DNA from: Bacteroidales bacterium
GTDB taxonomy: Bacteria; Bacteroidota; Bacteroidia; Bacteroidales; UBA1556
DNA length: 39,036 nucleotides
Assembly: GCA_015493685.1 (NCBI GenBank)
Contig: WGCS01000259.1
Span: 1 to 39,036, forward strand
Reading direction: 5' to 3'
Shown: positions 28,563 through 37,796 of the stretch, in pieces
Layout of the letters: the number at the start of each line of letters is the position of its first letter
Position numbering within the stretch: position 1 is the first letter of the stretch
Made by a program: the position numbers and the translations under genes
The notes under the pieces: model-generated
Seen by the model: the letters and a program-made list of their open reading frames with translations, nothing else
The model's database searches: none
What the model was told of the DNA's origin: nothing

Positions 28563-29978
28563 GTGAAAAAGATAGCTTTACATTGGCAAATTTTATTTGC
28601 TTTAATTGCAGCCATAATATATGGGATAGTATTTCATACAAATTATGAAATAACTCAAGATTCTATTTCTGTTTTAGAAAAAAATAAAGTGCCCACAGAA
28701 GTAATTTATCAACTTTCTCCCATTAAGAATAAAGCCTACTCCATAAAACGTAATTTCAAAGCTGATGTGGAAAATGTATTAGGTCCGAGTAGTTCGAGCT
28801 ATGTACCTTTAATCATTAAATCGGCTTATGATAATAAACCCATTGATTGGATATCGTGGTTGGGTGTATTGTTCCTTAGAGCGTTGAAGATGCTTATTAT
28901 TCCATTGGTATTTAGTTCATTGATAAGTGGTGTGGCCAATCTTGGTGGTGGTGATAACTTGGGAAGATTAGGATTAAAAACCTTAGGATATTATCTTATT
29001 ACAAGTACACTAGCCATTGTTACCGGCTTGTTTTTTGTTAATTTAATAAAGCCGGGTGTTGGTATGGATCCCGGTAATTATGATTTGTCGCAAAGCCCTA
29101 ACTTGGTTAAAAGCGCAGATAGTATTGGCACTACACTTATGGATATTATTCCCACTAATATTTTCCATGTATTAAGTGAGGGAAATATGCTCCCTATTAT
29201 TTTCTTCGCTATTTTGTTGGGTTTTTTCATCAATAAAATTGGTGATAAGCCAAGGATTATACTCACTGATTTTTTTAATGCTTTTTTCGATTTAATGATG
29301 AAAGTGACCATGTGGGTAATTCGCTTCACTCCTTTGGGAATTTTTGGTATAGTAGCAAAGCAAGTAGCCGATCAGGATGATTTAGCGGGTTTGGTGTCGA
29401 GTATGGGATTGTACATGGGAACAGTTCTTATTGCTCTGTCATTTCATGCCTTGATTACGTTGCCAATATTGACCAAATTAATTGCTAAGGTGAACCCTAT
29501 AAAACATTTTAAATCAGTATCTACTCCTTTACTTACGGCCTTTTCTACCAGTTCGTCAGGAGCTACATTGCCCCTTACCATGAATGCAGTGGAGGAAAAT
29601 GAAGGAGTCTCCAATAAGATTTCCAGTTTTACACTGCCCCTGGGGGCTACCATTAATATGGATGGTACAGCCCTTTACGAATTGGTGGCGGCTATGTTTA
29701 TAGCTCAGGTTTATGGTATTCAGATGTCGCTTGTTCAGCAGTTGGTGATGGTTGCTACGGCATTGTTGGCTTCTATTGGTGCCGCCGCAATTCCTATGGC
29801 CGGAATGGTGATGCTTACCGTAGTGCTTTCAGCAGTGGGTTTACCTCTCGAAGGTATCGGACTTATTTTGGCCGTGGATAGAATACTTGATATGTTTAGA
29901 ACATCAGTAAATGTATGGAGCGATACCTGTGGTGCGGTTATTATTGCCAAAACAGAAGGCGAAAAGCTTAAAATATAA
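28563..29978 (+). CDS. Dicarboxylate/amino acid:cation symporter (DAACS, GltP/DctA-like)
   Basis: LGVLFLRALKMLIIPLVFSSLISGVANLG, FSTSSSGATLPLTM, LPLGATINMDGTALYELVAAMFIAQ, DRILDMFRTSVNVWSD; GTG start. Confidence 0.93.
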   Translation: MKKIALHWQILFALIAAIIYGIVFHTNYEITQDSISVLEKNKVPTEVIYQLSPIKNKAYSIKRNFKADVENVLGPSSSSYVPLIIKSAYDNKPIDWISWLGVLFLRALKMLIIPLVFSSLISGVANLGGGDNLGRLGLKTLGYYLITSTLAIVTGLFFVNLIKPGVGMDPGNYDLSQSPNLVKSADSIGTTLMDIIPTNIFHVLSEGNMLPIIFFAILLGFFINKIGDKPRIILTDFFNAFFDLMMKVTMWVIRFTPLGIFGIVAKQVADQDDLAGLVSSMGLYMGTVLIALSFHALITLPILTKLIAKVNPIKHFKSVSTPLLTAFSTSSSGATLPLTMNAVEENEGVSNKISSFTLPLGATINMDGTALYELVAAMFIAQVYGIQMSLVQQLVMVATALLASIGAAAIPMAGMVMLTVVLSAVGLPLEGIGLILAVDRILDMFRTSVNVWSDTCGAVIIAKTEGEKLKI

Positions 29979-30112
29979 ATTCTTAACTCTTCACTTTTGG
30001 GACTGATTTTTCCCTAGTTTAGAATTAATTTATGTTGGAAACAGCACGAAATTTTATTATTCTTGCAAATAGTTAACAATGAGTTGATTTTATTAATATA
30101 AATTTATTAAAC

Positions 30113-30823
30113 ATGATTAAAAAGTTATTATTAGTTTTAGTTTTAGGTGCATCATTAGTGGCTTGCAATAATGAGGCTAAAAAGGAACAAAAAGCAGCAA
30201 CAATTCAGCAAGAAGAAATGAATAATGAGATTCTTACTGTAGATCAGCTGGAAAATCAAATTGCTGATTTAGTGGGAAAAACAGTTACTGTGGAAGGTGA
30301 TGTAGACCACGTATGTAAGCATGGAGGTACAAAAATGGTTATCTTAGGTGATAGTGCTGATATTCATATTAAAGCTACTGATGAGTCAGGAAATTTTCGT
30401 GCAGACGAGGTAATGGATCATCGTGTTGTTGTTAATGGTATTGTGGATGAGTTTCGTGTAGATGAAGATTTTATAGCTAAAAAAGAGGCTGAATTGGAAG
30501 ATTTGATTGCCAATGGTGGTGATAAAGAAGCTAAAGAAGAGGGCGAAGAACATGAGGAAAAAGGAATGTTTCCCGACAATGATACCAAACATAAGAAGCA
30601 AGTGGCCGGGCTGAAAAAACAAATTGAAAGTTTAAAGAAAATGCTTGCTAAAGCGAAGGAAGAGGGCAAAGACTATTTGTCGTTTTATTCTATTAAAGCC
30701 CATGATTATACCATTGATAAAGATGCTAAAGTAAAAAGTGAATCCAAGGCTTTTGATGATGGTGCCGCCGAACAAGCGGACGAGAAAGAATCAGAATCAA
30801 AAGAAGCTAATGGAGATAAATAG
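30113..30823 (+). CDS. Hypothetical lipoprotein with OB-fold-like domain and charged C-terminus
   Basis: Lipobox ASLVACNN; VGKTVTVEGDVDHVCKHGGTKMVILGDSADIHIKA resembles OB-like domain proteins; Glu/Lys-rich coil after it. Confidence 0.65.
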   Translation: MIKKLLLVLVLGASLVACNNEAKKEQKAATIQQEEMNNEILTVDQLENQIADLVGKTVTVEGDVDHVCKHGGTKMVILGDSADIHIKATDESGNFRADEVMDHRVVVNGIVDEFRVDEDFIAKKEAELEDLIANGGDKEAKEEGEEHEEKGMFPDNDTKHKKQVAGLKKQIESLKKMLAKAKEEGKDYLSFYSIKAHDYTIDKDAKVKSESKAFDDGAAEQADEKESESKEANGDK

Positions 30824-30842
30824 GTTATAAGGTTTTTATTAT

Positions 30843-30874
30843 AAGGTCGGAGTATTTTCTCTGACCTTTTTTTT
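30843..30874 (+). terminator. Rho-independent terminator after the OB-like lipoprotein
   Basis: aaggtcggag-tatttt-ctctgacctt stem (one G-T wobble) followed by T-run. Confidence 0.75.
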
Positions 30875-30877
30875 AGT

Positions 30878-31447
30878 GTGTTAATTATGGGAAAGAAATT
30901 GCGCAAATTCAACAGAGCCACACATCGTGATTTGGGGTATTTTTTTGTTGCTATGATATTAATTTATGCCATATCAGGCATTGCTATCAATCATCTCGAC
31001 GACTGGGATCCCAGTTATGTGGTGAAAAAGTGGGAAGTAAAAACCACCAAAGAGATAAGTAAAAAAACTTTTAATAGCTCAGAGGCAAAGCAGTTGCTAC
31101 ATCAATGGAATATTGATGAAAAGTATCGGAAATTCTATTTTCCAAATAAAGAACGATTGAAAATATTTTTTAAGGGAGGAAATGTTATCCTTGATCTTAA
31201 TAGTGGTGTTGGTAGAGCCGAAACATTAAAGCGAAGACCTTTGTTTCATACGGTTAACTGGTTGCATTATAATCCTAATGTGTATTGGAAATGGTTTTCT
31301 GATATTTTTGCCCTTGCACTTATTATATTGGCAATCTCCGGAATGTTTATCCTTAAAGGTAAAAATGGACTTAAATGGAGAGGAACTATTTTAATTACTA
31401 TAGGAATACTTATTCCCCTATTGTTTCTGGTGCTTTTCTATTTTTAG
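30878..31447 (+). CDS. PepSY-associated TM helix domain protein
   Basis: THRDLGYFFVAMILIYAISGIAINHLDDWDPSY, LHTVNWLHYNP-like region, C-terminal TM helices. Confidence 0.75.
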   Translation: MLIMGKKLRKFNRATHRDLGYFFVAMILIYAISGIAINHLDDWDPSYVVKKWEVKTTKEISKKTFNSSEAKQLLHQWNIDEKYRKFYFPNKERLKIFFKGGNVILDLNSGVGRAETLKRRPLFHTVNWLHYNPNVYWKWFSDIFALALIILAISGMFILKGKNGLKWRGTILITIGILIPLLFLVLFYF

Positions 31448-31516
31448 CCTTAGCATTATTTCCTATGGTATTATTGAAGCATACTTTTTATTTTAGAAAT
31501 TATTGGTTTCTGCTAT

Positions 31517-31578
31517 AAACACAATCCGTTGAAACCCTTGTTGTAATTAAGAAAGTAATTTATCTCCCCCCCCTTTGG
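31517..31578 (+). repeat. Partial copy of dispersed intergenic repeat (R4)
   Basis: aaacacaatccgttgaaacccttgttgtaattaagaaagtaatttatctccc aligns with 22005-22059. Confidence 0.65.
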
Positions 31579-31909
31579 AATCTTCCGCTGGTGCGCGAAT
31601 TCTTTCGTGTTCCGAATTAGTAATGTGTGGTAGCAGTTTTGATAGATTATGAAAAATAGAATCAACTGAAACTCTTCTTAAACTTAAAAGAATTAGAAAA
31701 ATTAAGTTTGAACTTTTAATTGAAGAGAAAAAATAGCCTTTATCGAAAACAATACTATTTATTAGTCTATAATTATTGACTTGAACAATATATATTTCAA
31801 TTCTAAGTGTTCACTATGCATTGTTAACAATTGTAGCAAGGAACAATAACAAGGCCCCATTCTTACTTTACTTTTGTAGTAATGCAGTCGTTTACTATAA
31901 GGGTAGCCT

Positions 31910-33748
31910 ATGATAATGCGTAAGGACAAATATGCCAACCGAAAATATATCGTTTACGGTTTTTTTGTGTTTGTTGGCATTATATTTCTCATCAGAATTT
32001 TTTATCTTCAGTTGTATAGCGATGAATATGCTTTTGCTGCCGAGAATAATACGCTACGAAATGTAGTAATCTATCCTCCGAGAGGTTTAGTGTATGATAG
32101 AAAGGGGAAGCTTATCGTATATAATGAGGCGGTATTTGATTTAATGATTATCCCCGGCCAGGCAAAATCCATCGATAAAATAGCCATGAGTAATCTACTC
32201 CAAATTGATACCACAGAGTATAATAAGCGATTTGCAAAGGCTAGAAAATATAGCAGTAGAAAGGCTAGTATTTTTGAAAAGCAATTATCAAAAAAGAAGA
32301 CTGCTTTTTTACAAGAGAAACTCTTTAAATTCCCCGGTTTTTTTGTCCAAGCACGTACGTTACGTAAATATCCCTATGCTAATGCAGCCCATCTGTTGGG
32401 TTTTGTGGGTGAAGTTAATCAACGCGACCTTAAAAAGGATAAGTTTTATGTCGCCGGTGATTATATTGGTAAAAGTGGAATAGAGAAGTTCTATGAGAAA
32501 TCTTTGCGTGGTCAAAAGGGTGTGCAAAAATTAATGGTTGATGTTTATAATAGAGAAAAAGGAGCTTTTCATAATGGTAAATTTGATGTTGAAGCTGTAA
32601 ATGGAAAGAGTTTGCACACTGGCCTCGATATTCAATTACAGGCCTATGGGGAGAAGTTGATGCAAAATAAGATAGGGGCTATTGTTGCCATTGAACCTTC
32701 AACGGGAGAAATTATTGCTATGGTAAGCTCGCCTTCCTATGACCCTAATTTGTTGGTGGGGCGGGTAAGGTCTAAAAATTATACTCGACTGTTAAGAAAT
32801 CCATTAAAACCATTGATTAGCCGTGCTGTAATATCGTCCTATCCTCCGGGATCTACTTTTAAGTTGGCTCAAGCTTTAATCGCTGAACAGGAAGGAGTGC
32901 TATTTCCTTCTACTCACTATGTGTGCCACGATGGGTTTACATATAAAGGTTTGCATGTGGGATGTCATCATCATAAACCAAGTATTGATTTGGAGGAATC
33001 GATTGAAATATCGTGCAATGCTTATTTTTGTAATGTGTACAGAAGTATAATTGATAATCCTAAATTTTCAAGTGCAGAGATGGGTTTTCGCCAATGGCGA
33101 AAATATATTATGAATATGGGATTTGGAAGAAAGTTTGGTATTGATTTGCCCTATGAAGGGAAAGGAAATATTCCTACCCCTGAGTATTACGATAAGTATT
33201 ATCATAGAGGCCATTGGAATGCAATTACAACAATCTCTTTGGCCATTGGTCAGGGCGAAATATTGGAAACGCCTTTGCAATTGGCCAACCAGGCAGCCTT
33301 TATTGCTAACGAGGGATTTTATTATACTCCACATATTGTAGCTATGGTTGGCGATTCGGGCCTACGCAATGCTAAGTTTGCAGAGAAGCATTATGTGGGA
33401 ATTGATAAAAAGTATTTTCGTCCTGTAATCAATGGGATGGAAAGAGTGGTAGAGAATGGTACCGCTAAGTTGGCGCAAATTGATAGTGTAATCGTTTGTG
33501 GCAAAACGGGGACAGCACAAAATCCACATGGGAAGAATCATTCTGTTTTTATTGCTTTTGCCCCTAGAGAGAATCCACAGATTGCCATTGCTGTTTTTGT
33601 TGAGAACTCCGGATATGGGGGCACTTGGGCGGCGCCTATTGCCAGTCTTATGATTGAGAGACACTTAAAAGGACATATTCCGCAAAAACGAAAATGGCTG
33701 GAGAAAAGAATGTTGGAAGGTAATTTAATTCCCAAAAATGAGAAATAA
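31910..33748 (+). CDS. mrdA: Penicillin-binding protein 2 (elongasome transpeptidase)
   Basis: SxxK STFK (PPGSTFKLAQ), SxN SCN, KTG GKTGTAQNPHG; N-terminal TM and dimerization domain. Confidence 0.95.
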   Translation: MIMRKDKYANRKYIVYGFFVFVGIIFLIRIFYLQLYSDEYAFAAENNTLRNVVIYPPRGLVYDRKGKLIVYNEAVFDLMIIPGQAKSIDKIAMSNLLQIDTTEYNKRFAKARKYSSRKASIFEKQLSKKKTAFLQEKLFKFPGFFVQARTLRKYPYANAAHLLGFVGEVNQRDLKKDKFYVAGDYIGKSGIEKFYEKSLRGQKGVQKLMVDVYNREKGAFHNGKFDVEAVNGKSLHTGLDIQLQAYGEKLMQNKIGAIVAIEPSTGEIIAMVSSPSYDPNLLVGRVRSKNYTRLLRNPLKPLISRAVISSYPPGSTFKLAQALIAEQEGVLFPSTHYVCHDGFTYKGLHVGCHHHKPSIDLEESIEISCNAYFCNVYRSIIDNPKFSSAEMGFRQWRKYIMNMGFGRKFGIDLPYEGKGNIPTPEYYDKYYHRGHWNAITTISLAIGQGEILETPLQLANQAAFIANEGFYYTPHIVAMVGDSGLRNAKFAEKHYVGIDKKYFRPVINGMERVVENGTAKLAQIDSVIVCGKTGTAQNPHGKNHSVFIAFAPRENPQIAIAVFVENSGYGGTWAAPIASLMIERHLKGHIPQKRKWLEKRMLEGNLIPKNEK

Positions 33749-35006
33749 TAGACTTGTATGGCGCGACCTTGATTGGGTGATGATATCTATTTATCTGCTA
33801 ATGATGTTCTTTGGATGGCTAAATATTTATTCGGCAGTTTATAATCCCGATAATCATGCGCTATTTAATTTTAGTCTTCGCTATGGTAAACAGATGATTT
33901 GGATTGGTGCAGCCATTATTATTGCTTTGGGAATACTACTAATTGACCCTAAGTTTTTTAATCAGTTTGCCTACCTAATCTATGGTATTCATTTGTTGAG
34001 TTTAGTATTTGTGCTTCTTTTTGGTAAGGAAGTCGCAGGATCAAAATCATGGTTTCAAATTGGCAGCCTTGCTATTCAACCGGCCGAATTTGTGAAATAT
34101 GCTACGGCTTTGGCGTTGGCCCATTATCTTAGTCAGTTGGATGTAAAAGTGAATAATATTAAAACCACTATTATTGCCGGTATAATTATTCTTATCCCTG
34201 CTGCATTAATATTATTACAGAACGATACGGGAAGCGCTTTGGTTTATGTCTCTTTTATTTTTGTCCTTTATCGTCGTGGTTTGTCAGGTAATATCTTTGT
34301 AATTGGATTTGTCTTTGTTTTTTTAGCCATATTGGCTCTTTTATTACAAAGCATTGCACAGAAATTAATTCTTTTGGGAATCCTATTCCTTATTCTATCT
34401 GTGCTCTATTATTTTATGCGTCGAAATATTTCCAATGCATTAAAACTCTTGGCTGTTTTTGTAGTTCTTAGCGGCTTTGTATTCTCTGTGGATTATGCTT
34501 TTAGCAAGTTACAAGCACACCAGCAAGTGAGAATAAAGGTGTTGCTTAATATGGAGCAAGATTTACATGGGGCGGGATATAATGTTTATCAATCGAAGAT
34601 AGCCATTGGTTCAGGAGGCTTTAAGGGGAAAGGCTATTTACAAGGTACCCAAACCAAATTTAAGTTTGTTCCCGAACAAAGTACCGATTTTATCTTCTGT
34701 ACTGTTGGTGAGGAGTGGGGCTTTCTGGGGAGTGCAGCAGTAATTATTCTCTTTGTATTTCTATTGATAAGAATAATACAAGTTGCCGAACGTCAGAGAT
34801 CTACATTTGCACAGATTTATGGTTATGGGGTTGCTTCTATATTGTTTTTTCACTTCACCATCAATATAGGAATGGTACTTGGGTTGATACCGGTAATTGG
34901 TATCCCTTTGCCTTTCTTTAGTTACGGGGGTTCCTCTTTGTGGGCTTTTACTATTCTACTCTTTATCTTTATCCGTCAGGATGCAGAGAGAATGAAGCTG
35001 CTATAA
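33738..35006 (+). CDS. rodA: Rod shape-determining protein RodA (SEDS)
   Basis: SEDS signatures GSKSWFQIGSLAIQPAEFVKYATAL, FVPEQSTDFIFCTVGEEWGFLG, GIPLPFFSYGGSS; overlaps mrdA by 11 nt. Confidence 0.96.
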   Translation: MRNNRLVWRDLDWVMISIYLLMMFFGWLNIYSAVYNPDNHALFNFSLRYGKQMIWIGAAIIIALGILLIDPKFFNQFAYLIYGIHLLSLVFVLLFGKEVAGSKSWFQIGSLAIQPAEFVKYATALALAHYLSQLDVKVNNIKTTIIAGIIILIPAALILLQNDTGSALVYVSFIFVLYRRGLSGNIFVIGFVFVFLAILALLLQSIAQKLILLGILFLILSVLYYFMRRNISNALKLLAVFVVLSGFVFSVDYAFSKLQAHQQVRIKVLLNMEQDLHGAGYNVYQSKIAIGSGGFKGKGYLQGTQTKFKFVPEQSTDFIFCTVGEEWGFLGSAAVIILFVFLLIRIIQVAERQRSTFAQIYGYGVASILFFHFTINIGMVLGLIPVIGIPLPFFSYGGSSLWAFTILLFIFIRQDAERMKLL

Positions 35007-35118
35007 GCATTTATACTACCATAAACTCTATGCGAGGAGTTCTGTTTTAGCTTCTTTTTTGTCTACCTTTGTCGCCTTGTTTTAATGAATATTATTTATT
35101 CAATTAAGTATTTTGATA

Positions 35119-36735
35119 ATGCATAAAAAATATCTTTTGTTTGTTGGTATCGTTACCTTGCTATTGAGTGCTTGTGCTTCTTCAAAGCTGGAGAATGCCA
35201 ATAAGAAAGTAGCTTATGATTCAACGTATAATTATGCAATTACCAATACTTTTCTAAAGGCTAAGCGACAGTTGTATCAAGGGAACAGGCCTGCTGCTAT
35301 AAGGGGTTTTGTAGCTTGTACCAAGCAGAATCCTAAACATGATGCAAGTTATTATGAGTTGGCAAGAATTTACGAATATTCTAATACCGATTTGGCCATA
35401 GAGGAGATAAAAAAGGCAATAAATATTGCTCCGGAAAATAAATGGTATAGAGAATTTCTTATTCGTATATATCAGCAGCAAAAGGAGTATAAAAAAGCAA
35501 TTGCTGAGATGAAGATTCTGATAAAGCAGTATTCTAATAAAAAGGAGTATTATTATCAATGGGCTAATTTGTGTATCAATGATAAGGATTATAAACAGGC
35601 TTTGGAGGCTTATAATAAATTGTTGGATACTTTTGGTTATGAAGAGGGTGTCTTGCAACAAATAAAACAAATTTATCTTAAAGAAGGTAAATTTGAAAAA
35701 GCCATTGTTGTTCTGAAGAAATTGATTCAGCATCAGCCAGATAATAAAGATTATTATGGAATGGTGGCTGAAATATATTCCAGCCTGGGAAAGCCGGCAA
35801 AAGCAATGGAATATTATAATTATATATTGCAAAAATATCCCAATGATGGTTTTGTCCATTTTGCTCTGGCTGATTATTATCGTACCCTTGGTCAAAAAGA
35901 AAAATTTTTGAAGGAGCTTAGCCTGGGAATGAAGGCACCGAATACAGCGGTTAATAGTAAAATGAAGGTGCTGATAAATTTTCTGGATATGAGCAAAAAG
36001 GATTCCTCGTATCTTCCTTATTTCGATACTTTATTAAGTATTGCGATAGATTCTAAACCTGCGAGTCCTAAAATTATGGCTTTAAAAGCAGACTATTGCC
36101 TGCAAAGCGGTGAAACAAGGGAGGCTATTAACTATTTAAGAATGGTCAATAGTATGGATAGTTCTAAATATATTATGTGGGAACAATTGTTATTGGCAGA
36201 AGAAATAGAAGGAGACTATAAGTCGATGCTTGAGGAAAGTGAGAGGGCGTTGAGGTTGTTTCCACAGCAGCCTAAATTATATTACTTCAATGCCAAGGCT
36301 CTGGGCAAGGAAGGCCACTGGGCAAAGGCCAAAGAGCGAATTATGATGGGAAGTAATTTTGTATTTAGAAAAATAGATAAAGCTACTTTTTTAGCCTTTA
36401 GAGCAAAAGCAGAGATGCAGTTGGGCGAATATGATGATGCCATGGCCAATTATAGAAGTGCCTTGAAGATGGATAATGATAATGCAGTAATACTTAAAGA
36501 TTTTGCCTTTGCGTTAGCTTCACATAATTTGGAATTGGAAAAAGCCCTAGGCTATGCCAAAAGAGCATTGGAACTGAACGCTGATAATCCTGATTATATT
36601 TATGTGTATGCCTATTGTTTATTCAAAAATAATCAAAAAGAGTTAGCCCTTAAATGGTTAAAGCCTGCTTTGAAGAATTTTCCGGCAAATAAGAATTTGC
36701 AATTGTTGGATATGGAAATTAGTAAAGATGAATAG
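35119..36735 (+). CDS. Tetratricopeptide repeat lipoprotein
   Basis: Lipobox TLLLSACASS; tandem TPR units (KLLDTF..., AKAMEYYNYILQKYPNDGFVHFALADYYRTLGQ). Start trimmed to ATG 35119. Confidence 0.88.
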   Translation: MHKKYLLFVGIVTLLLSACASSKLENANKKVAYDSTYNYAITNTFLKAKRQLYQGNRPAAIRGFVACTKQNPKHDASYYELARIYEYSNTDLAIEEIKKAINIAPENKWYREFLIRIYQQQKEYKKAIAEMKILIKQYSNKKEYYYQWANLCINDKDYKQALEAYNKLLDTFGYEEGVLQQIKQIYLKEGKFEKAIVVLKKLIQHQPDNKDYYGMVAEIYSSLGKPAKAMEYYNYILQKYPNDGFVHFALADYYRTLGQKEKFLKELSLGMKAPNTAVNSKMKVLINFLDMSKKDSSYLPYFDTLLSIAIDSKPASPKIMALKADYCLQSGETREAINYLRMVNSMDSSKYIMWEQLLLAEEIEGDYKSMLEESERALRLFPQQPKLYYFNAKALGKEGHWAKAKERIMMGSNFVFRKIDKATFLAFRAKAEMQLGEYDDAMANYRSALKMDNDNAVILKDFAFALASHNLELEKALGYAKRALELNADNPDYIYVYAYCLFKNNQKELALKWLKPALKNFPANKNLQLLDMEISKDE

Positions 36736-36738
36736 TTT

Positions 36739-37560
36739 ATGAAAAGTAAGATTATATATTTTCTATTTGCGAGTGCTTTGTTTTTTTCGGCCTGTAATAG
36801 CACGAAAAAAGTAAATTATAATAACAAAAAAATGCAAACCCACGTTGATTCTGTATATAAATTGATGCATCAGAATCAGGTGAAAATGAATTGGCTTTCG
36901 GGTAAGTTTAAAGGAGTATATCAAATGCCTGACAAACAACAGGTATTTAATGGGCAGATTAGAATGCGTAAAGATAGTATTATATGGGTAAGCATATATG
37001 CTGTGATGAACATAGAGATATTTAGACTGGAGGTTAAACGGGACAGCTTTTTGTTTGTTAATAAATTAGAAAAGACGTATATGTCTGAAAGTAACCAATA
37101 TCTTAAGGATAGAACAGGTATAGATATCGACTTTGATATGTTACAAGCTTTGGTTTTGGGAAATGATTTTCCCTATTATCAAACGAATGTTTTTAAGCTT
37201 TATATGATTAATGGAAACTATCAATTGAGTACCGTGTCACGACGTAAACTTAAATCAAACTTATCACAGGAGAAGACTAAAGCATTGAGAATATTGATGC
37301 AGAATATTTTAGTTGATAAAAATAATTATCGAATACTAAAACAGACTGTTAAAGTTGTTGGGCAAGATAAAGCTAAGTTAAGAATGCGATATAATGATTA
37401 TACCGATATTGATGGACGATTATTTGCTAAACAATGGGTGCTTAGACTTAAAGAAGATAAAAAATCCTATGTAGAAATAAATTTTTCTAAGGTAGTTTTT
37501 GATAAACCTCAAAAATTTCCATTCCATATTTCGAGAAAATATAAGCGGATAAAGCCTTAA
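36739..37560 (+). CDS. DUF4292-like lipoprotein
   Basis: Lipobox ALFFSACNS; SGKFKGVYQMPDKQQVFNGQIRMRKDSIIWVSI is typical of Bacteroidetes DUF4292 proteins. Confidence 0.75.
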   Translation: MKSKIIYFLFASALFFSACNSTKKVNYNNKKMQTHVDSVYKLMHQNQVKMNWLSGKFKGVYQMPDKQQVFNGQIRMRKDSIIWVSIYAVMNIEIFRLEVKRDSFLFVNKLEKTYMSESNQYLKDRTGIDIDFDMLQALVLGNDFPYYQTNVFKLYMINGNYQLSTVSRRKLKSNLSQEKTKALRILMQNILVDKNNYRILKQTVKVVGQDKAKLRMRYNDYTDIDGRLFAKQWVLRLKEDKKSYVEINFSKVVFDKPQKFPFHISRKYKRIKP

Positions 37561-37732
37561 TAGTTTAATATCATTACCTTCATATTCCAAATACTTCAGT
37601 ATAAAAATCGTGTTATACTATTTTAGTCAATAGGGGTATAGCTCCATAGGCAGTTTAGTTGATTATTTTGTATTTGATATGATAAATAGAAGAATCTTAA
37701 TTGGAAATATTCCCCTGGATTAATATTTTTTA

Positions 37733-37761
37733 TTGACACTAATAATTTATATATATCTTTG
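37733..37761 (+). promoter_or_regulatory. Bacteroidetes-type promoter (TTG-N18-TATCTTTG)
   Basis: TTG at 37733-37735 and TATCTTTG at 37754-37761, 36 nt upstream of the ATG. Confidence 0.6.
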
Positions 37762-37796
37762 TCAAAATCAAAATTAATTAACAAAAAATTATTCCT

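Noticed and set aside
35254-35895. 213-aa minus-strand ORF opposite the TPR gene
   Set aside because: Low-complexity I/L/F-rich translation fully antisense to a well-supported TPR lipoprotein; an artefact of AT-rich codon usage.
37630-37680. GGGGTATAGCTCCATAGGCAG, similar to a tRNA 5' half
   Set aside because: No matching acceptor, anticodon or T-arm downstream; likely chance resemblance.
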